From NCBI GenBank assembly GCA_946616285.1, contig CAMOIT010000007.1:1-38401 (forward strand): 38,401 nt of DNA. Direction: 5' to 3'. How positions within the stretch are numbered: position 1 is the first letter of the stretch; the number at the start of each line of letters is the position of its first letter. This DNA is from an uncultured Bacteroidales bacterium. Its GTDB lineage: Bacteria; Bacteroidota; Bacteroidia; Bacteroidales; UBA932. Positions 7,290 through 15,921 of this stretch are shown one piece after another. The position numbers and the translations under genes were made by a program. The notes under the pieces are model-generated. The model made no database searches and was not told where the DNA came from. It saw only the letters and a program-made list of their open reading frames with translations.

Positions 7290-8261
7290 TTAATTCCAAG
7301 GGTCTACGTCTATGTCGTCGTCAAGGTTTTCGCCGGTGGAGCCGTCGGATATGTCGGGCTCTACAGTAACGGTGCAGGTGGCGATCTTGTCGTCGCCGGC
7401 CTTGGCGGTAATAACGGCCGTGCCGGCCTTGACGGCCACCACGATGCCGGTGGAGGTCACTGTGGCTACGGAGGGGTCGGACGAGCTCCAGCTGACGGTC
7501 TTGTCGTCTGCATTTTCAGGCAGGACAGTGGCGGTGAGCTGGGCAGTTTCGCCTTCCGTGAGGGTGAGTTCTTCCTTATCCAGGGTAATGGATTCCACAG
7601 GTACCGGATCGGGGGCTTTCTCATGGACGGTGACGGTGCAGCTGGCGCTAAGGCTGCCGACGGTGGCTGTAATCACGGCCGTACCGGGCTTAATGGCCTT
7701 CACCAGGCCGCCATCGACCGAAGCAATCTCCGGGGCCGAAGAACTCCAGCTGACGGTCTTGTCGCCGTCGGCGTAAGTCGGGAGCACGGTAGCAATAATT
7801 GTGGCCGATTCTCCCTCTGTAATCTCCAGCTCGGTGTCGCTTAGCAGGAGTTCGGTTATCCCCTGTTTTGCGCGGGCGGCCTGCGTTACCTGCAGGGTCT
7901 GGGTAAGTTCGCCGGAGGAGAAGGTAACCACGGCACTACGTGCTTCCAACGAGGGATTTTCCACCACGGTGACGGTAACGGTGATTTCCTCGCTGCCGCC
8001 TGTACCTGCGGCAGGATAAATCACAATCCAGGAAGCGTGCTCACCGGCGGCGTTTTCGGCCGTCGCCATCCAGTTTGTCGCCGATGTGAAGGAAATCTGC
8101 ACCTTCGTCTCCGTTGCCGGCGCCGATACGCCGGAGCTGAGGATCGCGGCCGACTCGGAGGTAAAGGTGAGCTTCGGTGCCACTTCCTGCTTGGTATTGC
8201 ACCCTACCAGCACGCCCGCCAGCAGGGATACAGCCAAACAAAGTCGGATTTTCAGAGTCAT
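7290..8261 (-). CDS. Lipoprotein with BACON-like and two bacterial Ig-like (Big_2) domains, 323 aa
   Basis: The signal sequence ends in lipobox LVGC with Cys21. Residues about 30-133 look like a BACON-type beta-sandwich (TSATNWMATAEN, WIVIYPAAGTGG, ending LQVTQAARAKQG). Two group 2 Ig-like repeats follow (about 135-215 and 220-305), each with the pattern LTEGETAQLTATVLPENA, DKTVSWSSSDPSVATV, G-TAVITA and a closing C-TVTV. The C-terminus is the acidic tail GSTGENLDDDIDVDPWN. BACON domains are associated with glycoprotein or mucin binding in Bacteroidetes, and Ig-like repeats usually act as spacers or adhesive modules. No catalytic residues are seen. It sits 15 bp downstream of the sialidase gene in the same inferred operon. 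Confidence 0.8.
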   Translation of the reverse strand: MTLKIRLCLAVSLLAGVLVGCNTKQEVAPKLTFTSESAAILSSGVSAPATETKVQISFTSATNWMATAENAAGEHASWIVIYPAAGTGGSEEITVTVTVVENPSLEARSAVVTFSSGELTQTLQVTQAARAKQGITELLLSDTELEITEGESATIIATVLPTYADGDKTVSWSSSAPEIASVDGGLVKAIKPGTAVITATVGSLSASCTVTVHEKAPDPVPVESITLDKEELTLTEGETAQLTATVLPENADDKTVSWSSSDPSVATVTSTGIVVAVKAGTAVITAKAGDDKIATCTVTVEPDISDGSTGENLDDDIDVDPWN

Positions 8262-8276
8262 ATCGTTGTGTATTAA

Positions 8277-11200
8277 TTATTTTACAATGTCGGTTAGCGG
8301 GATGGCCTGGAAATAGATGTTACCACGGGAACTCTCATACAGAATGCCGACGGTAGATTCATCTACCATGGTGAGGCAGGAATATCCGAGGGACGCTCCG
8401 GCATCTACCAGCAGGCTGTAGGGCCATGTCAGACCCTTGTCCAGGCTCAGCTGGATGGTCATGTGATTGCGCCATCCGGTTCGGCCCTGAGGGCTGGAGA
8501 AGATCAGGAGTTCCTGTCCAAGGCTATTCTTGTCAGCATCCACCTTCAGGATGGAAGCTTCTGTGGTAGAATCCCACATCTGGCCGTTATGCTCATAAGG
8601 AGACCAGTTACGGCCCATGTCGGTGGTGACATATTCCCGGCGGTAGTGGGAATCGGTTTCGTCACGCATCGTGAGCAGGAGCTTGCCGGGTTCGATTTCT
8701 GCAACAGCGCACTCACTGGTTATAGGATAAGCGAAGTTATGCGTACGCCAGGTCTCGCCGTGGTCGGTAGAATAGGCAATACCGGAATTCAGCGGATACA
8801 GGCTGTGCATGTTCTTTTCTTCGCCTTCCTGACGCTGCATCGGAATCACCAGGGTGCCATCCTTCATGGTAATGCCACGGCCGGGGCCCTGGAAGGTCAT
8901 CCGCCAGTCGTACTTCTTAATCTGGCGGGTGATGTTAATGGGGGCGCTCCAGGTCTTGCCGTCATCGTCGGAATACACCATCATGAACTGCGGCGTATCA
9001 GCGATTTCGAAGCCCTTCCCGGCAAAGGCCAGGGAACGGTTGTCCGAATCGTCCAGGTGACCGTTCGCCCATACGGCGAAGCAGAAGATACGGCCGGTAT
9101 TCTCATCCACCAGCAGGCAGGGGTCGCCGATACCGTTCTGCTTCTGTGCATTCTTCCAGGAATCCGCATCCGTCACGTCAAATCCGTAGGTGCCCATATC
9201 CATGGCCAGGATAATGTCGCTCCAGGTCTTACCGCCGTCGGTGGAGCGTTTCACGCCCACATCGATATCGGCCACAAGGTCCCGGCTGCTGTCGTAGCGG
9301 ATATCATAGGCAGCAATCAGGGTACCGGAATTGGAAGTAACCAGGGCCGGGATACGGAACGAAGCCACCTCTTCCTCGGCGATTCCGCCGTATCCGCGGA
9401 TGGAAACTTTGTCGCCGCCGGTATTCACCACGACACCACCCAGATGGGGAATGGTCTTGTCCTGTACGATCGGCAGGGATACGCCGTCCACCACCACCTC
9501 CTGGACATCGAAGCGGAAGGAAGTTCCCACAACATTGCCCGTGAACCAGAAGTTCAGGTCGATTCCGCCAGAAATGGTGGAATTGGAGAACGACGCCATG
9601 GTGACGACACCCTCGGGATCAGGGGCTACATAATCACTATTCATCCAGCCGCCAATATTGTCCTGCCATAAGCGAAGGCCTGTCACCTGCGACATGCCGA
9701 CACCGGAAATCTTCACCACCAGCCTCTCCAGCGTACCGCTAGGAAGGCTCAGGCTGGCAACAGGATTATGGAATGCCGACTTGGTAGGAACTTCATAAGC
9801 CGTAACGACCGCCTTGTCAGCAGAGCCGAAGTTTATAATGATAGTCTGGTTATTATACTGATTGTTGTGACGAGGATAATTATAGCCGTAATTAGGTGTG
9901 GCTATATCGTAATAGAATGCGCCGATTCTGACCTGTTTCGGGTTTCCGGTGGTAGTGGTCTCCAGCACCTGGCTGGCGCTCATCACATTGGGATTAACGG
10001 GGGAATGACCAGTAAGGTTGAGCGTTACAGGATGGACTATTCCTAATTCCTTTGGACTGGCATCAAAGCGGACACCCGGTCTGAAGGGTTCGAAATAGAT
10101 GTAATTATTGCTCGAGCCATACTGGAAGTACAGATACTCATCATAGGTGGCGACCAGCACAGCTGAAGGCAAGTTATCCCGATACGGGTTGGCTATACGG
10201 AAACGCTTCGGGTTCGTCGAACTTTGCTGGATGGTCACTGCGACCGTATTCAATCTGTTTGTGCTCGAAGAACCATTCCCATTAATCTTGAGATCGTACA
10301 GGTCATCCTGATAAGTACCTTCACAGTAGTCGCTCCAGGTTTCGCCAGCGTTGTAGGCGCCAGGGAACCAGAGATGCTTGAGGCCGGTATTGTTCGTATA
10401 GTAGTGGGTATCATCGTTATAGTCGTAATACACACCTCCCATCTGGATCTCCTCGGGAGCAGCATTCGTCCCGCTAACCACCTTGGTGGTGGAAGCATCA
10501 ATGCTGGTCCCCTTCATAGCATTCCAGCTTGTCGGATGAGCCGCAGCCAGGTTGCGGTTAGAAGAACCGCTGCGGTCCATACCGGTCTTCAGTGTCTCGT
10601 ACATCACAAGACCGGTCTCAGGATCAATACTCAAATACAGATAGTCGTCCGCACCGGCGATAGCCGCACGCTTGAAAGCAGTGTTAGCCACTGTGTAAGG
10701 ATTCGCCACACGGTAGCGGTTGGCATCGAGATCACTGCGCCAAACCTCCACTTCCACGTCATATGGAGCAAAGGAATTGTTGGTCCAGAACCATTCGTCC
10801 ATGTAACGGCCGATACCCAGACTTGTCCAGGTTTCCTCCACATGCGGGAAGATAATATCGATGTTGGGAGCGTATGCTTGCTGGTCTCTACCTATCTCAT
10901 AGTAATACTTTACAGGATCAGACCAATCCGTGTACGTATCAAAAATACCTTTACTGTCGCGATAGCAAGGGCCAATCTGGACTTCCAGCGGCAAGCCGTT
11001 AGTCTGGGTACTGATAACATTGGAATATTTGTAATTATATGCGCCATTCCATACAACAGCCTTCCAGGAAACATCCGGATTACCATCGTCAATAACGGTC
11101 GTTCCGGTATAGTAATTCACGGACGTAACCGCACTCGGTGTGCTTACATCGAAATCGAACCATTCGTCCGCATCTGATGCCGGATACGGCTTGGCAATCC

Positions 11201-12728
11201 GGAAACGGTTCGCATTGTGACTATACTGGTAAATGGTACGTTCCACCGGCTCTGTCAGATTCTCATAGGGCCAAATGAAATGATCGATGAACGTGCAGGT
11301 CCCGATGCTTTCCCAACTCTCTTCAGCATCGAACAACAGATGCAGCACGGCCGGGTTACTCCGGGTGTAGTAGTACCCGGGATTGTTCACGTCCGTGAAC
11401 AGCACACCCATTTGAATCTCCAGTATCTCTCCGGAAGCCAGACGGCTTACCACATTGTTATTGTTGCCACCGATATTCAGCTGCATGGACTTGCCGCCAG
11501 ATTTCTTTTCTTCCACGCCCGTCTTGAAGCTGGAATAAGTAACTGTTCCGTCTTCGGAAACATTGAAAACGAAATAGCTGTCGGGTGTTATGCCCGCCGT
11601 GTACGGCGTATAACCGAACTGCGTGCAGGCTACCGTGTAAGGATTGTTGATACGGAACTTCTCGGGATACAACTGACTACGCTCGATGGTGACAGGAACG
11701 TAAGTAGAACCCCATCCGAGCCCGTTCCAGATGAAATCGTCCTTATACGTACCGGTGCCATAAGCTTCCCAATGCAGATCTCTGGGTGTGAACTCCAGCG
11801 CCGGGGTCTTTACAATATTGCCACGTGTAATGGTCGTGGCCTTTTTGTTGGCCTTGATCATCCACTCCTCCGGCTTGGCGCTGTTACCAACGGTCAGAAC
11901 CATACCGGCAGGAATCTCACCCACGGCCACAGGGAAATAGAAGACCTGGTTCCCTTCGAGGCCCGAAAAACGCAGTGTCAGCGTCTTTTCTGCATCGTTT
12001 GCGGGAGTGCGGGCGGCGATGTATTTCACGCCACCGGCTTCCATGAGGGTGAAACAGCCTGCCAGGGCCACACCTTCGCTGGTGATGGAGATGAAGTCCG
12101 CATCGTCCGGGAGGTTGTTCACCGGAACGGCCAGTACACCGGTCATCTGGTCGAAGGCGTACTTTCCGTCGGCGTCCCGTTTACCCAGCATGGGCACTAC
12201 GGCCAGGGGCTTCTCCGTGGGGAAACTCATACTCGCGGGCAGGTCCATCTTGAAGGCGCCGCCTTCGTAGCTCCAGTCGGCCCTGAAGTCGCCTTCCTGG
12301 GCTTCCGGAGACACGCGGGACGGATAGAAGGCCCAGTCGGACAGCACATAGCCATCCATGTCGTCCATGGTAGCCTGACCGCTGATCTGGCCGTCACGAA
12401 AGAAGTTGATGTTATCTCCTTCGTCGGGCATCTTGGTAAATGCCACGGAACTGAGGGTGGTTCCCTTCGTCACCGTGACGTCAATATGGTCCAGGTTATC
12501 CACCCAGTGGAAAATGGCCTGGTTGCCTTCCAGGGCATAATCCGTCTTGGTTTCGCCGGCCTTGGTGGGCTGGACAATATAAGCCTCTACGGACGCAAAG
12601 TCGCCGAAAGGCTGCGGACGCTGCTCTTCGGGAGCCTCTTCCTCTACGGATTTGGCACAGGAGAAAGCTTGGAGCCCCCCTATCAGGGCGCATGCAAGCA
12701 AAGTAAATAATCGCTTATTCATAATCAT
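8277..12728 (-). CDS. Multidomain GH33 exo-sialidase with fimbrillin-like N-terminus, 1483 aa
   Basis: The catalytic region occupies about residues 1105-1483. It has the SFRIPAL motif (FRIP arginine, about 1124) and Asp-box repeats STDGGKTW, SDDDGKTW, STDHGETW and SLDKGLTW, diagnostic of GH33 sialidases that release terminal sialic acid. TMRDETDSHYRREY fits a later conserved arginine region. Just before lies a sialidase-associated beta-sandwich (about 970-1100, LPSGTLERLVVKISGVG). The N-terminal 310 residues are Mfa-like. Between them are four divergent repeats starting near residues 319, 471, 633 and 797, each opening with a W-x3-G-x-x-x-Y/F-x-D/E pattern and a later (Y/F)R(I/V)(A/N)(N/K)PY. 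Typical secreted sialidases are far shorter. The signal peptide ends AFSC (Cys24), a weak lipobox. Start at 12728; an ATG two codons later is possible. It lies 6 bp after the small peptide gene. Confidence 0.9.
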   Translation of the reverse strand: MIMNKRLFTLLACALIGGLQAFSCAKSVEEEAPEEQRPQPFGDFASVEAYIVQPTKAGETKTDYALEGNQAIFHWVDNLDHIDVTVTKGTTLSSVAFTKMPDEGDNINFFRDGQISGQATMDDMDGYVLSDWAFYPSRVSPEAQEGDFRADWSYEGGAFKMDLPASMSFPTEKPLAVVPMLGKRDADGKYAFDQMTGVLAVPVNNLPDDADFISITSEGVALAGCFTLMEAGGVKYIAARTPANDAEKTLTLRFSGLEGNQVFYFPVAVGEIPAGMVLTVGNSAKPEEWMIKANKKATTITRGNIVKTPALEFTPRDLHWEAYGTGTYKDDFIWNGLGWGSTYVPVTIERSQLYPEKFRINNPYTVACTQFGYTPYTAGITPDSYFVFNVSEDGTVTYSSFKTGVEEKKSGGKSMQLNIGGNNNNVVSRLASGEILEIQMGVLFTDVNNPGYYYTRSNPAVLHLLFDAEESWESIGTCTFIDHFIWPYENLTEPVERTIYQYSHNANRFRIAKPYPASDADEWFDFDVSTPSAVTSVNYYTGTTVIDDGNPDVSWKAVVWNGAYNYKYSNVISTQTNGLPLEVQIGPCYRDSKGIFDTYTDWSDPVKYYYEIGRDQQAYAPNIDIIFPHVEETWTSLGIGRYMDEWFWTNNSFAPYDVEVEVWRSDLDANRYRVANPYTVANTAFKRAAIAGADDYLYLSIDPETGLVMYETLKTGMDRSGSSNRNLAAAHPTSWNAMKGTSIDASTTKVVSGTNAAPEEIQMGGVYYDYNDDTHYYTNNTGLKHLWFPGAYNAGETWSDYCEGTYQDDLYDLKINGNGSSSTNRLNTVAVTIQQSSTNPKRFRIANPYRDNLPSAVLVATYDEYLYFQYGSSNNYIYFEPFRPGVRFDASPKELGIVHPVTLNLTGHSPVNPNVMSASQVLETTTTGNPKQVRIGAFYYDIATPNYGYNYPRHNNQYNNQTIIINFGSADKAVVTAYEVPTKSAFHNPVASLSLPSGTLERLVVKISGVGMSQVTGLRLWQDNIGGWMNSDYVAPDPEGVVTMASFSNSTISGGIDLNFWFTGNVVGTSFRFDVQEVVVDGVSLPIVQDKTIPHLGGVVVNTGGDKVSIRGYGGIAEEEVASFRIPALVTSNSGTLIAAYDIRYDSSRDLVADIDVGVKRSTDGGKTWSDIILAMDMGTYGFDVTDADSWKNAQKQNGIGDPCLLVDENTGRIFCFAVWANGHLDDSDNRSLAFAGKGFEIADTPQFMMVYSDDDGKTWSAPINITRQIKKYDWRMTFQGPGRGITMKDGTLVIPMQRQEGEEKNMHSLYPLNSGIAYSTDHGETWRTHNFAYPITSECAVAEIEPGKLLLTMRDETDSHYRREYVTTDMGRNWSPYEHNGQMWDSTTEASILKVDADKNSLGQELLIFSSPQGRTGWRNHMTIQLSLDKGLTWPYSLLVDAGASLGYSCLTMVDESTVGILYESSRGNIYFQAIPLTDIVK

Positions 12729-12734
12729 TCCTCC

Positions 12735-12878
12735 TTATTCCCAATAATCATCGTCAGTGATTTCCGTTATGCCCATGTTGGCATCCGGCGTGGTATAATG
12801 GACGGATTCGACCAGGATGCCGGATTCGGTTTCCAAACCCAGATCCTTGATCGTCGGTTCTGCATAATGTTTTTTCAT
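12735..12878 (-). CDS. Small acidic-tailed peptide upstream of the sialidase (47 aa)
   Basis: This 47-codon frame begins MKKHYAEPTI and ends TEITDDDYWE. It is homologous to the 46-aa peptide at 450-590: both have MKK-x-Y-x-x-P, I-L-x-x-S at residues 21-25, and a terminal acidic/aromatic-Trp-acidic motif. It sits between the M60 peptidase gene (10 bp away) and the sialidase gene (6 bp away) and is probably co-transcribed and translationally coupled with the latter. A longer frame extends upstream to 13022 but overlaps the peptidase gene, so the MKK start is preferred. No signal peptide is recognised. Its function is unknown. Confidence 0.72.
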   Translation of the reverse strand: MKKHYAEPTIKDLGLETESGILVESVHYTTPDANMGITEITDDDYWE

Positions 12879-12888
12879 GTCTGCTTCG

Positions 12889-15800
12889 TTATTTCTTTTG
12901 CACCTGAACCCGGGTACCGTCGGCCTGGACGGCCCAGAGGGTGTTGTTGGACAGGTTGATGCCATTAGGCAGCGTGAACTTGAACATATTGGAGAAGTAG
13001 CGAAGTTCGCCGGTGGCGGCACTTCCCTGCCGTACTTCTACCGCTACCGCTTCCTCGCAGCCTGTCAGGGTGACATTGCTGCCGCTGATTTCGTACGAAG
13101 GAGTCTTGGTAATGGCTTTCTTTTCCTTGAACTGGGTCCAGTAACCCATCTGACTGTGCACGTCGCCGTTCACTTCGGTACGGTCTTCCAGATACTGGAT
13201 AGGAGCGGCCTTCGGGAGGCCCATATCCCGCACGCGTGCCTTGGCCTTGTTGATCATATCGTCCGTCACCTTGTAGTTGGTGGTGCCGTACTGCTCATAG
13301 GTCTGGTCGATGGTGCGGAAGAAGCCCCATACATCGAAGAATTCCGTCAGGTCCTGACCGGACACGATGCAGCAGGCCTCGTAGTACTCCAGCTGGGACA
13401 GACCGGCATCCTCGGCGCGGCCATAGCTGGGACCGTCCTGGTTGGGAAGCTGGTGACCGTCGCGGAAGTAGTTGAACAGGGTCGGGAAGAAGTCCGGCAT
13501 GTAGCCGCAGTTGTGGTAATAGTTCCACAGCTGCCAGTTCATACGCATGTGCAGGCCGGGGTCTTCGTTCTGGTAATTACCGTCACCCAGGAGCGGCCAG
13601 GGCCGTTTGGCGGCGAAGTCCTTGGCCAGCTTCTCCAGCTTGTCGCCACGGGAGAAGCGAGTCTTGTAATAGAGGTCTCCCGCCAGTTTCATACAGGCGT
13701 AGTTGGAGAACAGGTTGTTGGAACTCTCCGTACAGCTGCGCCAGTTGATGGCCATCTGGTTGCAGTGGCCCATTTCGTGGGCAGGGCCCCAGATGTTGCA
13801 CACACCGGCACCTTCACCGGGCTCCAGCAGGCTTGCGGCGTCGCAGATCCAGCTGATGGTCTTGACACCGAACTGGACACGCCGGTTAGTGGCGTTCATG
13901 TAGGTATCCGGATTGGAAGAGGTTACCGCCATCATGTGGTTGTTGAACCACTTCACCTTGTCCAGGCCCATGAGCTCGTGCTCCCAGGCTACCAGGTTGT
14001 CCCAGGCTTCGATACCGCCGCGGATGCTTTGCGGGAAGTCGCTGCGCACCTGGTTGGTATGGAAGAGGAACAGGCACCTGGCGCCCTTCACCATGAAGTA
14101 CTTGTAGGTGTACTTGCTAAGGATTTCCTTGTAGCGCTCGTCGCTGTGGCGGGCAGGGTCAAAGTAGCCCTGGACGGTGCCACAGCCGGGCAGGATGTGC
14201 ACCTTCACGTTTTCGAAGGTGGAAAGGTCGGCGCGGTTGTCCAGGGAAACCGTGTTCATGATGTAGGCCATACCGTCGGCGTTGATGCGTACGCTGTTCA
14301 CACCGGCCTTCAGGAGGGTGTTCTGGTTGTAGCCCTCGTTGGAGCCAGCGCCGCCGTAGTTGGGGCCGTACTCACTTTCCTCGCCGTACACGGCCAGGGA
14401 AACCGTCTGTCCCTCAGGAACCTTATCCACGCACACGATGATATCCTGACCCGACTCCACCTGGATACCAGTAGGATTGTCCATGGCGCTGTAGAACTGC
14501 ATCACCAGGTCTTTCTGCACACGGTTGTCGGAATAGGGCTCGTAGCTGTGGATACGGAAGTCCTTTTCGTTTTCTTCATAGGTTCCGTTGTACAGCGGGA
14601 TGGCCACCTTGGAAGCCAGGTACGGCGATATGCCGTTCAGTTTCACGATATCCTTCTTGGTGACACCCTCGCGGAGCTCGGAGCAGGAAAGGTCCGTGAA
14701 CAACTTGTTAATCCAGTCGTTCACCTCGCCACGGTTGGTGTTGTAGAATTCCACCTCGGCGGTGCAGATATACTGGCCGTCGTAGTACTCATCGCCGGGT
14801 TTTCCACGGTTCGGGTCGGCGTTTTCGGCCAGGAGCTCCAGACGGATGGATTCCGCGTTCTCGATGGGCTCGGTGAGCCAGGCAGTCTGGTAGCCGCCGT
14901 TGCCGCCGAAGTCAAATTCCTGGACGAAGGAATAGTCGTTCTCACCGGCAAGACGGGCATACACATTGAACTTGCCAATCTGGCCACGGCCATAGTTGCC
15001 GTTGGTGGAACCGGCACGGTGCATGATGTTGATGTAGTCCACACGGTCCTTGCCATTGAGCATGAAGGTCCACACTACAGGGAACTTGGTGGCGTCGGCG
15101 CCGGCCGGGGAATGGTAGAAGGTACCGTAGTTGCCGTCCACCAGGGCGGTTGCATGGCCGCTGTAATTGGGATCGTCCTGGTTCACGATGCACTCCAGCA
15201 CGGAGACCTTCTCGTCCGAGAACACGGCGGGATTGGTAACATCTATGGTGTTCTGGGTAATGATGCACTTGGTGTTGGCCGAGGCATCCTGGGTATTGGA
15301 AGCCTTGATATCCACGGTAGCCACACGCTTGTCAGGAAGCTCGTTGGTGGCGATGTCATAGATGAAACGGGTGGTGGAGAAGGCTTTGGTGTTCTCTTCG
15401 ATGCCTACGAAGTGGATCCAGTTTTCACCGTCTTCGACATTATAGGACGGCTTGGCGATGAGGCTCTCGTTCACGGGGATGTTGGCCATCACGTCCATGT
15501 ACGCCTGGCCGCCTTCCGGCCCCACGATGACATTGTTCACCAGGATGGCCGGGCCGTAACCAAACTGCGAGACTATAATCTTATACGTCTTGCCGGATGC
15601 TTTCACCGTTACCTGAGCCTGGCGCAGCTCCTCCTTGTCGGTGTTGGAATCCACCGCTATCATGACGCCCTTTTCGGACGAAATGCTGCGGGAAGCCTGG
15701 CACCAGGGCGCAGAAGAGGCGATGACCCATTCTGTCTCGGGAATATTGGTGCTCACTGGAACAAAGCGCACCATCTTGTATTGCTCCATACCGATGGCAC

Positions 15801-15915
15801 CGTAGGTGTCCATGTCGATCTGGAAATATGGAGCGAGATTCTCCTTGCTTTCCCTGGTGCAGGCAAAAGCTGCACCAAGGGCAAGGACCGCAAATATTCT
15901 GATGATTCTTTTCAT
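12889..15915 (-). CDS. M60-type (mucin-directed) zinc metallopeptidase with BACON-like and F5/8C domains, 1008 aa
   Basis: The signal sequence ends FACT (Cys19, possible lipid anchor). Two BACON-like beta-sandwich regions span about 25-120 and 125-222. An F5/8 type C (discoidin/CBM32-like) domain covers about 229-392 (VDGNYGTFYHS, FPVVWTFMLNG, YINIMHRAGSTN). The peptidase domain (about 440-760) has the gluzincin signature HEMGH at 713-717 with a downstream Glu at 730, as in M60/enhancin-like peptidases, some of which cleave O-glycosylated mucins in Bacteroides and Akkermansia. Zinc ligands and catalytic Glu714 are therefore intact. The C-terminal 250 residues carry no motif I can name. Its place between surface-binding lipoproteins and a sialidase supports a sialomucin or other host O-glycoprotein substrate. 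Confidence 0.88.
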   Translation of the reverse strand: MKRIIRIFAVLALGAAFACTRESKENLAPYFQIDMDTYGAIGMEQYKMVRFVPVSTNIPETEWVIASSAPWCQASRSISSEKGVMIAVDSNTDKEELRQAQVTVKASGKTYKIIVSQFGYGPAILVNNVIVGPEGGQAYMDVMANIPVNESLIAKPSYNVEDGENWIHFVGIEENTKAFSTTRFIYDIATNELPDKRVATVDIKASNTQDASANTKCIITQNTIDVTNPAVFSDEKVSVLECIVNQDDPNYSGHATALVDGNYGTFYHSPAGADATKFPVVWTFMLNGKDRVDYINIMHRAGSTNGNYGRGQIGKFNVYARLAGENDYSFVQEFDFGGNGGYQTAWLTEPIENAESIRLELLAENADPNRGKPGDEYYDGQYICTAEVEFYNTNRGEVNDWINKLFTDLSCSELREGVTKKDIVKLNGISPYLASKVAIPLYNGTYEENEKDFRIHSYEPYSDNRVQKDLVMQFYSAMDNPTGIQVESGQDIIVCVDKVPEGQTVSLAVYGEESEYGPNYGGAGSNEGYNQNTLLKAGVNSVRINADGMAYIMNTVSLDNRADLSTFENVKVHILPGCGTVQGYFDPARHSDERYKEILSKYTYKYFMVKGARCLFLFHTNQVRSDFPQSIRGGIEAWDNLVAWEHELMGLDKVKWFNNHMMAVTSSNPDTYMNATNRRVQFGVKTISWICDAASLLEPGEGAGVCNIWGPAHEMGHCNQMAINWRSCTESSNNLFSNYACMKLAGDLYYKTRFSRGDKLEKLAKDFAAKRPWPLLGDGNYQNEDPGLHMRMNWQLWNYYHNCGYMPDFFPTLFNYFRDGHQLPNQDGPSYGRAEDAGLSQLEYYEACCIVSGQDLTEFFDVWGFFRTIDQTYEQYGTTNYKVTDDMINKAKARVRDMGLPKAAPIQYLEDRTEVNGDVHSQMGYWTQFKEKKAITKTPSYEISGSNVTLTGCEEAVAVEVRQGSAATGELRYFSNMFKFTLPNGINLSNNTLWAVQADGTRVQVQKK

Positions 15916-15921
15916 GGCCTG

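Noticed and set aside
12735..13022. Longer 95-codon version of the second small peptide
   Set aside because: The extra 48 residues overlap the end of the M60 gene in another frame. The homologue at 450-590 supports the MKK start at 12878.
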